Shown here piece after piece: positions 9,001-18,339 of a stretch of DNA of 64,000 nt. The notes beneath the pieces were generated by a model. That model saw only the letters and a program-made list of their open reading frames with translations. It had not been told where the DNA came from and did not search any database. This DNA is from Streptomyces globisporus (GTDB lineage: Bacteria; Actinomycetota; Actinomycetes; Streptomycetales; Streptomycetaceae), in assembly GCA_014649555.1 (NCBI GenBank), contig BMTG01000001.1:744001-808000 (forward strand), given 5' to 3'. Made by a program: the position numbers and the translations under genes. Within the stretch, counting starts at the first letter, position 1, and every line of letters starts with the position of its first letter.

Positions 9001-11304
9001 TACTGTTCGCCCACCATGGAGCTGGGCGTGGACATCGCCACACTCAATGCCGTGGCCATGCGGAACGTACCGCCGACACCCGCCAACTACGCGCAGCGCT
9101 CCGGCCGGGCCGGCCGCTCCGGGCAACCTGCGCTGGTGACCACGTACTGCTCCACAGGCAACGCCCACGACCAGTACTACTTCCGGCGCTCCGATCGCAT
9201 GGTGGCCGGCTCCGTGGCCCCACCGCGCCTGGATCTCGCCAATGAGGAGTTGATCCGCTCCCACCTGCACGCCCTCTGGCTGGCCGAGACCGGCCTCTCG
9301 CTCGGCCATTCCCTGACCGACCTCCTCGACGTCGACGGGGAACAGCCCGCCCTCGCTCTGCAAGGCCGGGTGCAGCAGGCCGTGTCCGACCCGGCTGCCG
9401 CTCGGCGCGCTGTTGTCCGCGCACATCAGGTCCTCGACGGCCTGGGCTTGCAGGGGGCGCTCTGGTGGCGGGAGGGCTGGATCGAGGAGACGGTGGCCCG
9501 TACCCCGCACGCCTTCGATGCCGCCTGCGACCGGTGGCGCGACCTCTATCGCAGCGCCGTCCGCGAACGTGAGGAACAACACCGGCGCTGGATGAACCAC
9601 TCCAGCAGCCAGAAGGCCCGTAACCGCGCCGACCAGCGTTACCGGGAGGCCAAACGCCAGATCCTACTGCTCCGCAACGAGGAGTCCGGCTCCTCCGGCC
9701 AGGCGCAGAGCGATTTCTACTCCTACCGCTATTTCGCCTCGGAGGGATTCCTTCCCGGATACTCCTTCCCCCGGTTGCCGCTCGCCGCCTACATCCCCGG
9801 CGGCCGGGGCCCTCAGCGCCGTGACGGCGACTACCTGCAGCGGCCCCGTTTTCTGGCCATCCGTGAGTTCGGCCCCGGGGCGCTCATCTACCACGAGGGC
9901 GCTCGTTATCAGGTCACCCACGTGCAGATTCCGGTGGAGGGGGGAGACGGCGAAATCGCGACGGGATCCGTCCGCATCTGCACCTCCTGTGGGTACTTGC
10001 ACCGGGACGAGGCGGGAGTCGACCTCTGTGTGCAGTGTTCCGCGTATCTGCCCACTCCAAAGCGGGACCTCATGCGCCTGCAAACGGTCTTCACTCGGCG
10101 CCGGGAGCGGATTTCCTCCGACGAGGAGGAGCGCCGCCGTGCCGGTTTCGACCTGCTCACGGCCTACGAGTTCTCCAGCCACGGTGCCCGCTCGGGGCGA
10201 CAGGACGCCCATGTGACCGACTCCTCCGGCGCAGCGGTGGCCCACCTCACCTACGGTGACACCGCGACCATCCGCATCATCAATCTGGGCCGACGCCGTC
10301 GCCGCGACAACGAGCCCGACGGCTTCTGGCTCGACATCGGCCAGGGACGATGGCTCAGTGACCGTGCCGCCACCGGCGACGCGACGCCGGAGGACACCGA
10401 ACTGTTCGCGGACACCAACCGCGAGGCAGAGGACGTTCAGCTCAAGCGCCGTGTCATCCCCTACGTGGAGGACCGCCGTAACATCCTGCTCTTCCGGTGC
10501 GCGCAACCGGTCGACGAACGCACGGCTGCCAGCCTGCAGTACGCGTTGGAGCGCGGCATCGAGGCGGTGTTCCAACTGGAGGACGCGGAGCTGACGAGTG
10601 AGTCTCTGCCGGATGCCGACGGGCGTGGCCGGATCCTGCTCACCGAGAGTGCCGAGGGCGGGGCCGGGGTTCTCCGCCAGTTGCAGGACGTCCCGGGCGC
10701 GCTCGCCGCCGTCGCCGCGGAAGCCCTGCGCCTGTGCCACTTCGATCCGGAGACAGGTGCCGATCTGGACCGTGCCGAAGGTGCCCGGGAGCGTTGCGAG
10801 CTCGCCTGCTACGACTGTCTTCTCTCGTACTCCAATCAGGCACGGCACGGCCTGGTGAATCGACACACGGTCCGTGACCTGCTGCTGACACTGAGCAGGA
10901 CCACCACGGTGCACGCCGGATCCGGTGGTGACCGTGTCGGGTCGGTGCAGGAGCTGTCCGCCCGCACGGACAGCGGGCTGGAGCGCGACTGGCTGGCCTG
11001 GATGGAAACCGGTGGGTTCCGCCTGCCCGACGGGGCCCAGCCACTGATCGACACCGGCGGGCAGAAGGTCCGTCCGGACTTCGTCTACCGTCGGCCCGAC
11101 GGCGACACCGCCGTCTTCGTCGACGGGCCCCACCACGAGGACCCAAACCGCTCAGAGCGCGACCAGCGGGCGGAGGACGCCTTGTGGGAGGCCGGCTGGA
11201 ACGTCGTCCGGTTCCGTCATGATCAGCGGGAGGCGGGGGGCTGGACGGCCATCGCCCACCGTCACGAGGGAGTCTTCGGGACCTCCCGTCCCGACACCGG
11301 ATGA
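6040..11304 (+). CDS. DEAH helicase with DUF1998/MZB zinc domain and C-terminal nuclease-like domain
   Basis: A 1754-residue superfamily 2 helicase of the MrfA/YprA (COG1205-like) type. In order: Walker A GTGSGKS at residues 115-121; DELH box at 236-239; a large insertion; helicase C domain with QRSGRAGRSGQ from residue 1019; a zinc-ribbon CTSC/CVQC at 1314-1317 and 1330-1333; and the four-cysteine MZB/DUF1998 signature at C1566, C1586, C1590, C1593 in CELACYDCLLSYSNQ. The last 90 residues look like a Vsr/DUF559-type nuclease fold: RPDF with D1680, FVDGPHHE with D1695, then a GWNVVRFRHD ending. Start: ATG at 6040 with GAAGG ten bases upstream; the frame is open further upstream but without helicase-like sequence. 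In DISARM, DrmA supplies the helicase and DrmB the DUF1998 domain; here one protein has both. First gene of a three-gene cassette. Confidence 0.9.
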   Translation: MDIFGARDQLVADYRAFTSGFVPVRDPRIAEHVRRELDEGSQWPEPWLSLNPNFASGGAIGDLTLEGVLHSECERIFRVKDVPEDHGQHAITLHRHQREAVAAAATGKSYVLTTGTGSGKSIGYILPIVDHVLRRKDTGAKRSIKALIVYPMNALANSQLGELTKFLRHGYPEGGEPVTFARYTGQEGDADRERILASPPDILLTNYVMLEYLLTRPREREKLVRAAQGLSFLVLDELHTYRGRQGADVAMLVRRVRDACAAPDLQCVGTSATMVSGGTPQEQREAVAEVASRLFGAPVPSSNVIGETLVRATTPAHDRTALVKAAAEPPTSGQYEALSVNPLAAWVEEEFGLAVAPTAPAEGSRQDFVRRAPTTVQDAADRLASVTALAPDHCAKAIRTVLQAGSQAIDPVTGRPLFAFRLHQFLSKGDTVHVSLEPAESRHITSQYQTVVPEQPGKALLPLAFCRECGQEYLVVARERRAEHEVFTARRDNDASGGDLVAGYLYVSAAQPWPHDVAVAVRDGRLPDSWIDPTASGDAAVLPRRAPHLPQEIWVGPDGSVQDRGQGLCAAFIPSPFAFCLRCRVSYEQTRGSDFAKLATLSAEGRSSAVSVISASVVRSLRAVEDPGFPDAARKLLTFVDNRQDASLQAGHFNDFVQVTQLRGALHRAAARAGSLEHDEVPHRVAEALGLGLRDFAQNPEAKFGQRDAVLRTFRDVLAFRVFRDLERGWRITMPNLEQVGLLRIDYAYLPEISADTEYWKDVCAPLREAEPQLREELSRIVLDEMRRGLAVDVEWFTDEGFERLQSRSDQHLTGAWALPERSQPPQAGMVFARPGRPGRPRSELNFTGRSALGRYLRRPGTFPSADTPLGVEDAQRVISDLLRTLKRYDLLAEVVPAKENGAPGYRLRASALVWRPGDGVSGASDPLRRTFDPEAGARVNGFFRNLYGAVAGELRGLHAAEHTAQVRAEVRQDREQAFRDGSLPLLYCSPTMELGVDIATLNAVAMRNVPPTPANYAQRSGRAGRSGQPALVTTYCSTGNAHDQYYFRRSDRMVAGSVAPPRLDLANEELIRSHLHALWLAETGLSLGHSLTDLLDVDGEQPALALQGRVQQAVSDPAAARRAVVRAHQVLDGLGLQGALWWREGWIEETVARTPHAFDAACDRWRDLYRSAVREREEQHRRWMNHSSSQKARNRADQRYREAKRQILLLRNEESGSSGQAQSDFYSYRYFASEGFLPGYSFPRLPLAAYIPGGRGPQRRDGDYLQRPRFLAIREFGPGALIYHEGARYQVTHVQIPVEGGDGEIATGSVRICTSCGYLHRDEAGVDLCVQCSAYLPTPKRDLMRLQTVFTRRRERISSDEEERRRAGFDLLTAYEFSSHGARSGRQDAHVTDSSGAAVAHLTYGDTATIRIINLGRRRRRDNEPDGFWLDIGQGRWLSDRAATGDATPEDTELFADTNREAEDVQLKRRVIPYVEDRRNILLFRCAQPVDERTAASLQYALERGIEAVFQLEDAELTSESLPDADGRGRILLTESAEGGAGVLRQLQDVPGALAAVAAEALRLCHFDPETGADLDRAEGARERCELACYDCLLSYSNQARHGLVNRHTVRDLLLTLSRTTTVHAGSGGDRVGSVQELSARTDSGLERDWLAWMETGGFRLPDGAQPLIDTGGQKVRPDFVYRRPDGDTAVFVDGPHHEDPNRSERDQRAEDALWEAGWNVVRFRHDQREAGGWTAIAHRHEGVFGTSRPDTG

Positions 11305-11386
11305 CGCAAATACGGCATCATCGACCCCGCATCCCGCGCCTACTCGGCGCGGACCAGGACCAGCACAGCCCCAGGAGGACAAGTCC

Positions 11387-14275
11387 GTGACGACGACGGC
11401 CGCCGCAGTCCCCAGCTCCTACGCCCCCGGCACTCTGGTGACCGCCCGGGGCCGGGAGTGGGTGGTCCTGCCCGGCAGTGCCGCCGACTTCCTTCTGCTG
11501 CGGCCCCTCGGCGGGGACGATGACACGATCGCCGGGGTCCTGCCCGCTCTGGAGTCCGTCGCACCCGCCTCCTTCGCACCGCCCACGACGGCCGACCTCG
11601 GCAATCAACTGTCCGCCGGCCTCCTGCGCACCGCTCTGCGCATCGGGTTCCGGGCCGCTGCCGGACCGCTGCGTTCGCTGGCCGGGATCGCGGTCGAGCC
11701 CCGCCAGTACCAGTTGGTGCCCCTTCTGCTGGCGATGCGGCAGGACACGGTCCGGCTGCTCATCGCCGACGACGTCGGGATCGGCAAGACGGTCGAGGCC
11801 GGTCTCGTCGTCAAGGAGTTGTTGGAGCAGGGGGAGGCGAACGGCCTGGCAGTGCTGTGCAGCCCGGCTCTGGCTGAGCAGTGGCAGGACGAACTGCGCA
11901 ACAAGTTCGGCATCGAGGCCGAACTCGTGCTGCCCTCTACGGCCAAGCGTCTGGAACGCGGCCTGCCGATCGGCCAGTCACTGTTCGACCGCTACCCGCA
12001 CGTGGTGATCTCGACCGATTTCATAAAGTCCCCCAAGCGTCGTGACGCCTTCGTCCGCAGCGCTCCCGACCTCGTCGTCGTCGACGAGGCGCACACGTCC
12101 GTCTCGGACGGCAAGGGCACCACGGACAAGCAGCAGAAGCAGCAGCGCTACGCACTCCTTCAGCGACTGGCGGCAGACCCCGGCCGGCACCTCCTCCTGG
12201 TGACCGCCACTCCGCACAGCGGCAAGGAGGAGGGCTTCCGCAACCTCATCGGCCTGCTCGACCCCGCGCTCGCCGATGTGGACCTGGAGCAGAGCAAGGG
12301 CCGCGACCTGCTCGCCCGGCACATGGTGCAGCGCCGTCGTCACGACATCCGCCGTTTCCTGGATCAAGAGACCCCCTTTCCTCGCGACCGTCAGACCAAG
12401 GAAGCCCCCTACCGGCTGTCCCGCGACTACAGCGAGCTCATGCGCCAGGTGCTGGAGTACGCCCGCGAGTCCGTACAGGGCACGGACGGCGAGCTGCGCC
12501 CCCGGGTCCGTTGGTGGTCCGCCCTCGCGCTGCTCCGAGCCCTCGCCTCGTCGCCGCGCGCGGCCGCCGCCACGCTGCGGAGCCGTAGCAGCACGGTCGC
12601 TGCCCAGAGCTTGCCGGAAGTCGAGGCCCTGGGCCGCGCCGCTGTCCTGGACCTCACCGACGACGACACACTGGAAGGCATCGACACCACCCCTGGCGGC
12701 GACGCAGGTGTGGAGCAGGCCGAACGCCGCCGCCTGCGCGCCATGGCCGACCGCGCCGTCGCGTTGGAGGGGGGCAAGGACGTCAAGCTCGCCACCCTCG
12801 TCAAGGAGGTCAAGGGCCTCCTCGCCGACGGGTACGACCCGATCGTCTTCTGCCGTTTCATTCACACCGCCGAGTACGTCGCGGAGCACCTTCAGGCCGC
12901 TGTGAAGAAGGCCGCCACGGTCCGCGCCGTCACCGGCGAGCTACCGCCGGCCGAGCGTCTGGCCCGTATCGGTGAGCTCACGGAGGTGCCAGGCCGCCGT
13001 GTCCTGGTAGCCACCGACTGCCTCTCGGAGGGCGTCAACCTTCAGGAGCACTTCCAGGCCGTCGTCCACTACGACCTCGCCTGGAACCCCACCCGCCATG
13101 AGCAGCGCGAGGGGCGCGTCGACCGCTTCGGCCAGCCTCGCGACTACGTCCGTGCCATCACCCTCTACGGGCAGGACAACGGCATCGACGGCCTCGTGCT
13201 GGATGTCCTCATCCGCAAGTACCAGGCCATCCGGCGCTCCACCGGTGTTGCCGTTCCGGTCCCCGACACCGGCGACAGCATCGTCAAGGCGCTGCTGGAG
13301 GGTCTTCTCCTGCGCCAGGAGGACAGCGAGCAACTCGCCTTCGACCTCGATATCGCCACCGGGCGCGACAACCTGCACCGTGCCTGGGAAAGCGCGGCCG
13401 AGCGTGAGAACAGGCAGCTCACGAAGTTCGCCCAGTCCGGTGTACGGCTGGAGGAGGTGCAGGCCGAGGTCGATGAGATCCGTGCCGTCCTCGGTGGCCA
13501 GGCGGACGTCGCTTCCTTCGTCCGTGAGGTCCTGCTCGCACTGGGATCATCCTTGCGGGAGGTGAACGACCGTAAGGGCGCGGGATTCGTCGCCACCACG
13601 GACACTCTGCCGCTCGCCCTCAAGCATGTTCTCGGCGGCGACCTGTCCAAGCCGCGCGATGCGGGCTTCGTCCTCCTGCCGCCCGCCCGTCAGGGAAACG
13701 CGGCGCTGGTACGTACCGACCCGAAGGTCGGCGCGGTCGCCCAGTACGTTCTGGACAGCGCCCTCGACCCCGACCTGCCGGAGCGGCTGCGGCCGGCGCA
13801 GCGATGCGGCGTCATCCGCACCGCGCACGTCGCCACCCGCACCACATTGCTGCTGGTGCGCCACCGTTTCCATCTCACGCTCCCGACCCGGCGCGGAGAG
13901 CCCCGCACCCTGGTGGCGGAGGACGCCCGCCTGGCCGCCTTCCGCGGCAGCCCGACCGAACCCGACTGGCTGGACGAACAGGAGGCCCAGGCGCTGCTCG
14001 CTCTGGAGCCCACCAGCAACACCGCCCGTACGTTGGCCGAGGCCCAGCTCGGGCGGGTCCTGGACGCCCTGCCACACCTGCAGCCCGTGCTCGATTCCCG
14101 GGCAGCCGAGCAGGCCGGGCAGCTCCGGGAGTCACACCGCAGGGTGCGTTCCGCGGTGGGGGCACTGAAGCGGGGCCTGGACGTGCAGGCCCAGCCGCCG
14201 GCCGACATCCTCGGGGTGTACCTCTACTTGCCGGACAGCTCGACCGCCCACCACACCACAGGAGAACACCGGTGA
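11387..14275 (+). CDS. SNF2/RapA-type helicase (DrmD-like)
   Basis: A 962-residue SNF2-family ATPase. Walker A is GIGKT at residues 131-135 in DDVGIGKTVEAGLV, the DEAH box is at 233-236, and the helicase C domain contains LSEGVNLQEHFQ and HEQREGRVDRFGQ (about 570-585), the form seen in RapA/HepA and in DISARM DrmD proteins. The last 300 residues are alpha-helical and unassigned. The GTG at 11387 has a perfect AGGAGGA ribosome site eight bases upstream, while the open frame above it overlaps the end of the first gene. It lies 82 bases after the helicase gene, and its stop overlaps the next start (GTGA), so translation of the methylase is probably coupled to it. Confidence 0.92.
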   Translation: MTTTAAAVPSSYAPGTLVTARGREWVVLPGSAADFLLLRPLGGDDDTIAGVLPALESVAPASFAPPTTADLGNQLSAGLLRTALRIGFRAAAGPLRSLAGIAVEPRQYQLVPLLLAMRQDTVRLLIADDVGIGKTVEAGLVVKELLEQGEANGLAVLCSPALAEQWQDELRNKFGIEAELVLPSTAKRLERGLPIGQSLFDRYPHVVISTDFIKSPKRRDAFVRSAPDLVVVDEAHTSVSDGKGTTDKQQKQQRYALLQRLAADPGRHLLLVTATPHSGKEEGFRNLIGLLDPALADVDLEQSKGRDLLARHMVQRRRHDIRRFLDQETPFPRDRQTKEAPYRLSRDYSELMRQVLEYARESVQGTDGELRPRVRWWSALALLRALASSPRAAAATLRSRSSTVAAQSLPEVEALGRAAVLDLTDDDTLEGIDTTPGGDAGVEQAERRRLRAMADRAVALEGGKDVKLATLVKEVKGLLADGYDPIVFCRFIHTAEYVAEHLQAAVKKAATVRAVTGELPPAERLARIGELTEVPGRRVLVATDCLSEGVNLQEHFQAVVHYDLAWNPTRHEQREGRVDRFGQPRDYVRAITLYGQDNGIDGLVLDVLIRKYQAIRRSTGVAVPVPDTGDSIVKALLEGLLLRQEDSEQLAFDLDIATGRDNLHRAWESAAERENRQLTKFAQSGVRLEEVQAEVDEIRAVLGGQADVASFVREVLLALGSSLREVNDRKGAGFVATTDTLPLALKHVLGGDLSKPRDAGFVLLPPARQGNAALVRTDPKVGAVAQYVLDSALDPDLPERLRPAQRCGVIRTAHVATRTTLLLVRHRFHLTLPTRRGEPRTLVAEDARLAAFRGSPTEPDWLDEQEAQALLALEPTSNTARTLAEAQLGRVLDALPHLQPVLDSRAAEQAGQLRESHRRVRSAVGALKRGLDVQAQPPADILGVYLYLPDSSTAHHTTGEHR

Positions 14276-17200
14276 CCCGCCACCGCCTCGCCACCGAGAC
14301 CACATCCGCAGTGCGGGTGGTGGGCGGTCTGGTACCCGCCGGGCTGCTCGCCCGGATCAGTTCGGGCCGGGACGTGGAGGGCCTCGACCCCGCCACGTAC
14401 CACCTCCCCGGTGGTGAGACCGTCCGCGACGACGCCGGCCGGTCCTGGACCTATCTCCTGGGACGCTGGAAGGCGTTCCGCGACGATCTGGACGCCCTTC
14501 CGGAAGCCGACCGCGGCACCACCCTGACCCGCAAGAACTGGTTGCTGCCGCTCTTCCGCGAGCTCGGCTACGGACAGCTCCCGGCCGTGGGCGCGGGTGG
14601 TCTTCCGTCCGACGACAGCGAGAAGCACTTCGCCGTCTCCCACCATTGGGAGCATGTACCGGTCCACCTGCTGGGCTGGCACCTCGACCTCGACCGCCGC
14701 CACCCAGGCGTTCCGGGGGCAGCCGACACCGCGCCCCAGTCCCTGGTCCAGGAGTGCCTCAACCGCGCCACCGGCCGGTTGTGGGGCTTGGCCTCCAACG
14801 GCCGCGTGCTGCGGCTGCTGCGCGATTCGACGACCTTGATCGGCGCCTCCTACATCGAGTTCGACCTGGAGTCGATCTTCGACGGGGAGCAGTACGCGGA
14901 CTTCGTCCTGCTGTATCTGATGGCCCATCAGTCGCGTGTCGAAATGCCGGCCCGGACGGGTACGGACGGGATGGAGAGCGAACCCGTTCCGGCCGACTGC
15001 TGGCTGGAGCGCTGGCGCGTCGCCGCCATCGACACAGGCGCCCGAGCTCTGGAGAAGCTGCGGGGAGGCGTGGCCGAAACGCTGGAAACCCTTGGTGCTG
15101 GCTTCTTGGCGGCCAACCCCCAGCTGAAGGAACGCCTACGCACGGGCGAACTGAGTTTGGAGGACTACCACAGGGCGCTGCTGCGGACGGTGTACCGTCT
15201 GCTCTTCCTCTTCGTCACCGAGGACCGCGGCGCCCTGCTGGACCCGGAGGCGGAGGAGCTCGCCCGCGAGCGCTACACCCGGTACTTCTCCACCGGACGG
15301 CTGCGAGAACTCGCACTGCGGCGGGTGGGGGACACGAAGGGCGATCTGTGGCAGGCCCTCGTCCTGGTCACCGGCGGCCTGGGCAGCGAGCGGGGCGTCC
15401 CCGAGCTCGGACTGCCACCGCTCGGCGGCCTCTTCGACCACGGTCCGCTCGACATCCTCCAGGACCTCGCCCTACCCAACCAGGTGCTGCTGTCCGCAGT
15501 ACGGTCACTGGCCCTGGTACGGGACGGAAGCGGCCGGCCCATCCGTATCGACTACCAGCACCTGGGCGCGGAGGAGTTGGGCAGCGTCTACGAATCGCTG
15601 CTGGAGGAGGTCCCGCAGTACGACCCCGCCGAACCGGATGTCTTCACCCTGGAGCGGCTGGCTGGTAACGAGCGCAAGAAGACGGGCTCGTACTACACAC
15701 CGACACCGCTCATCGACTGCCTGCTGGACAGCACGCTCGCCCCCCTGATCCGGCAGGCTCTGCGCGAGAGCGACCCGGAGCGGGCGCTGCTGGAGCTGAC
15801 GGTCTGCGACCCAGCATGCGGGTCCGGGCACTTCCTGGTGGCATCGGCCCGCCGACTTGCCAAGGCGCTCGCGTACGTCAGGACAGGCGACCCGGAGCCT
15901 GTACCGGTGGCGGTCCGCAGTGCGATGCGGGACGTCGTCTCGCACTGCATCCACGGCGTGGACCTCAACCCGCTGGCCACGGAGCTGGCCAAGGTGTCGC
16001 TCTGGCTGGAGACCCTGGAGCCGGGGCGCCCGCTCAGCTTCCTGGACGCCCAGATCAAGGTCGGCAACGCGCTTCTCGGCGTGACGCCCCGGCTGCTGGC
16101 GAACGGCATCCCGGACGAGGCGTACAAACCGCTCGGCGGCGACGACAAGCGCGTCGCGGCGTCCCTGCGTAAGCGCAACGCGGCCGAACGGATCGGCCAG
16201 AGCGACCTGTTCAGCGAGGCGTCCGTGCGGGTGGAGAACGCCCGCTTCGCGAAGGCCGTCGCGTCGGTCGTCCAGGCCCCGGCCCGCTCGCTGGTCGACA
16301 TCCACGTCCAGGCGCAGCGCTACCGCGACCTGGCCCGTTCCCCGGAACTGCGGCGCGCGAAGGACGTCGCCGACGCCTGGTGCGCGGCCTTCGTCTGGCG
16401 CAAGACCGCTGATGCTCCGCCCGGTGTCACCACTGCGGTGGTCGAGCAGCTCGACACCGCTCCCGAGACGGTCGAGGACGGGACGCGCGAGGAGGTCTAC
16501 CGGCTGGCTGAGGAGTACCGCTTCTTCCACTGGCATCTGGAGTTCCCCCACGTCTTCGCCGTGGACGACATGGACGCGGCGGACGCACATCCGCACACGG
16601 GCTGGCGCGGCGGCTTCGCGTGCATGGTCGGCAATCCTCCCTGGGAGAAGGTGAAGCTGTCCGAGAAGGAGTTCTTCGCCGGCCGCCACCCGGGGATCGC
16701 GAACGCCGCCAACAAGGCCGCTCGCGAACGGGAGATCAAGAAGCTGGAGCAGAGCGAGGCCGGTGCGGCCCTGCATGCCGAGTTCGTGGCCGCCCGCCGC
16801 CGGGCAGAGGGCGAGAGCCATCTCCTGCGCTCCTCCGACCGGTATCCGCTGGCCGGGCGCGGGGACGTCAACACGTACGCGGTCTTCGCCGAGACCGCCA
16901 CGCACGCGATCGCCCCCAAGGGGCGGATGGGCCTGGTCCTCCCCACCGGCATCGCGACCGACGCCACGACGGCCCCGTTCTTCTCCGACCTGGTGCGGAC
17001 GGGTCGGCTGGCGTCGTTCCTGGACTTCGAGAACGAGGCGTTCATCCTCAGCCGGGATGTTCACCACAGCGTTCGGTTCTGCCTGCTCTCCGCCGGGGGC
17101 CAGGACGTACGGGTGGGCGAGGCGTCCTTCGCCTTCAAGACCCGGTACATGAACGATTTGCCGTCCCGTATGTTCGCCATGCCGCCCGAGGAGATCCTGC

Positions 17201-18309
17201 TCGTCAACCCGAACACGGGCACGCTGCCCGTGTTCGGCAGCCGCCGCGACGCCGAGATCACGCTGGGGATCTACCGGCGGGTGCCGGTCCTGATCCGCGA
17301 GGGTGACCCGAACGGCAATCCGTGGGGTGTGTCGTTCATGACGATGTTCCACATGGCCAACGACTCGGGCCTCTTCCGCACCCGCGCTGAGCTGGATGCC
17401 GAGGGCTGGCAGCTCAGGGGGAACGTCTTCGAGCGCGGTGAGGAGCGGATGCTGCCGCTCCTGGAGGCGAAGATGCTCCACCACTTCGACCACCGGTACG
17501 GCAGCTACGAGGGGCAGACCCAGGCCCAGGCCAACATGGGCACGCTGCCGCGCACCACGGCTGAGCAGCATGACGATCCGTCGTTCGTCACGTTGCCCCG
17601 GTACTGGGTCCCGCAGAGCGAGGTCGACAGCCGCCTAGGGGGGCGTTGGGAGCATCAGTGGCTGCTCGGGTGGCGGGACATCGCCCGCTCGTCTGACGAG
17701 CGGACGATGATTTCCTCTGTCTTCCCCAAGGTCGGCGTCGGACACACCAACCCACTGGCCCTTGTACCGAACTCCGCTGCCGCGGCCCTGTTCTACGCCC
17801 TGTCGACGTCCTTCGTTCTGGACTACGTGATCCGGCAGAAGATCGCAGGCACACACCTGACCTACGGCTACGTGGAACAGCTTCCGATGCCGTCGCCAAG
17901 CGTCTTCGAGGAGCTGGCAAGGGGCCTGGTCGAGGACCCGATCCCGTGGGTCGTCGAGCGAGTGATCGAGCTTACCTATAGCGCCTACGACGTGGCCCCG
18001 TTCGCTCAGGACCTGCGCCACCACGGGGAACCGTTCCGCTGGGACGTGACACGTCGCAGGAGGCTGAGGGCGGAGCTGGAGGCACTGTTCCTCCACGTGT
18101 ACGGACTCAGCGAGGCGGATGCGGAAAATGTTCTGGACAGCTTCGCTGTCGTGAACCGCAAGGACAGGGATTCCTTCGGCGCGCGCAGGACGACAGACGA
18201 AGTGATCACCGCGTACCGGGCAATGAGCGAGGCCTTGGCCAGTCGTGTTCCGTACCGGACAACGATCGCGCCACCGCCGGGCCACGGCTCAGCTCACGAC
18301 GGGCGCTGA
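14272..18309 (+). CDS. adenine-specific DNA methylase (Eco57I/PglX/DrmMI-like)
   Basis: A 1345-residue N6-adenine methyltransferase. SAM motif I is DPACGSGHFL from residue 513 and the catalytic motif IV is NPPW at 788-791. A long N-terminal helical region and a C-terminal target-recognition-like region (after about residue 900) flank the core. I see no clear PD-(D/E)XK motif in the N-terminal part, so it looks like a stand-alone modification enzyme as in DISARM class 1 or BREX, not a self-contained type IIG enzyme. The GTG start overlaps the SNF2 gene stop by four bases, with GGAG nine bases upstream. It most likely methylates host DNA so that the two helicases spare it (inference from DISARM). 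Confidence 0.92.
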   Translation: MTRHRLATETTSAVRVVGGLVPAGLLARISSGRDVEGLDPATYHLPGGETVRDDAGRSWTYLLGRWKAFRDDLDALPEADRGTTLTRKNWLLPLFRELGYGQLPAVGAGGLPSDDSEKHFAVSHHWEHVPVHLLGWHLDLDRRHPGVPGAADTAPQSLVQECLNRATGRLWGLASNGRVLRLLRDSTTLIGASYIEFDLESIFDGEQYADFVLLYLMAHQSRVEMPARTGTDGMESEPVPADCWLERWRVAAIDTGARALEKLRGGVAETLETLGAGFLAANPQLKERLRTGELSLEDYHRALLRTVYRLLFLFVTEDRGALLDPEAEELARERYTRYFSTGRLRELALRRVGDTKGDLWQALVLVTGGLGSERGVPELGLPPLGGLFDHGPLDILQDLALPNQVLLSAVRSLALVRDGSGRPIRIDYQHLGAEELGSVYESLLEEVPQYDPAEPDVFTLERLAGNERKKTGSYYTPTPLIDCLLDSTLAPLIRQALRESDPERALLELTVCDPACGSGHFLVASARRLAKALAYVRTGDPEPVPVAVRSAMRDVVSHCIHGVDLNPLATELAKVSLWLETLEPGRPLSFLDAQIKVGNALLGVTPRLLANGIPDEAYKPLGGDDKRVAASLRKRNAAERIGQSDLFSEASVRVENARFAKAVASVVQAPARSLVDIHVQAQRYRDLARSPELRRAKDVADAWCAAFVWRKTADAPPGVTTAVVEQLDTAPETVEDGTREEVYRLAEEYRFFHWHLEFPHVFAVDDMDAADAHPHTGWRGGFACMVGNPPWEKVKLSEKEFFAGRHPGIANAANKAAREREIKKLEQSEAGAALHAEFVAARRRAEGESHLLRSSDRYPLAGRGDVNTYAVFAETATHAIAPKGRMGLVLPTGIATDATTAPFFSDLVRTGRLASFLDFENEAFILSRDVHHSVRFCLLSAGGQDVRVGEASFAFKTRYMNDLPSRMFAMPPEEILLVNPNTGTLPVFGSRRDAEITLGIYRRVPVLIREGDPNGNPWGVSFMTMFHMANDSGLFRTRAELDAEGWQLRGNVFERGEERMLPLLEAKMLHHFDHRYGSYEGQTQAQANMGTLPRTTAEQHDDPSFVTLPRYWVPQSEVDSRLGGRWEHQWLLGWRDIARSSDERTMISSVFPKVGVGHTNPLALVPNSAAAALFYALSTSFVLDYVIRQKIAGTHLTYGYVEQLPMPSPSVFEELARGLVEDPIPWVVERVIELTYSAYDVAPFAQDLRHHGEPFRWDVTRRRRLRAELEALFLHVYGLSEADAENVLDSFAVVNRKDRDSFGARRTTDEVITAYRAMSEALASRVPYRTTIAPPPGHGSAHDGR

Positions 18310-18339
18310 GCGTCGGCACCTGGCCAGGTACAAAGGTCG

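Noticed and set aside
9664-11136. Long open frame on the minus strand inside the first helicase gene
   Set aside because: The composition is that of an antisense shadow (Arg/Val/Gly-rich, no domain), and the plus strand encodes an unmistakable helicase with zinc motifs over the same bases.
15505-17571. 688-codon minus-strand frame opposite the methylase
   Set aside because: High-GC sequence keeps antisense frames open. The plus strand carries SAM and NPPW motifs here, and the minus frame has no ribosome site or family resemblance.
14272-18309. BREX system based on the PglX-like methylase
   Set aside because: No pglZ, brxC, brxA or brxB-like gene is present. The partners are a DUF1998 helicase and a SNF2 helicase, which fit DISARM better.
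6040-18309. Standard complete class 1 DISARM
   Set aside because: No PLD-family drmC and no separate DUF1998 gene were found, so only a DISARM-like label is justified.
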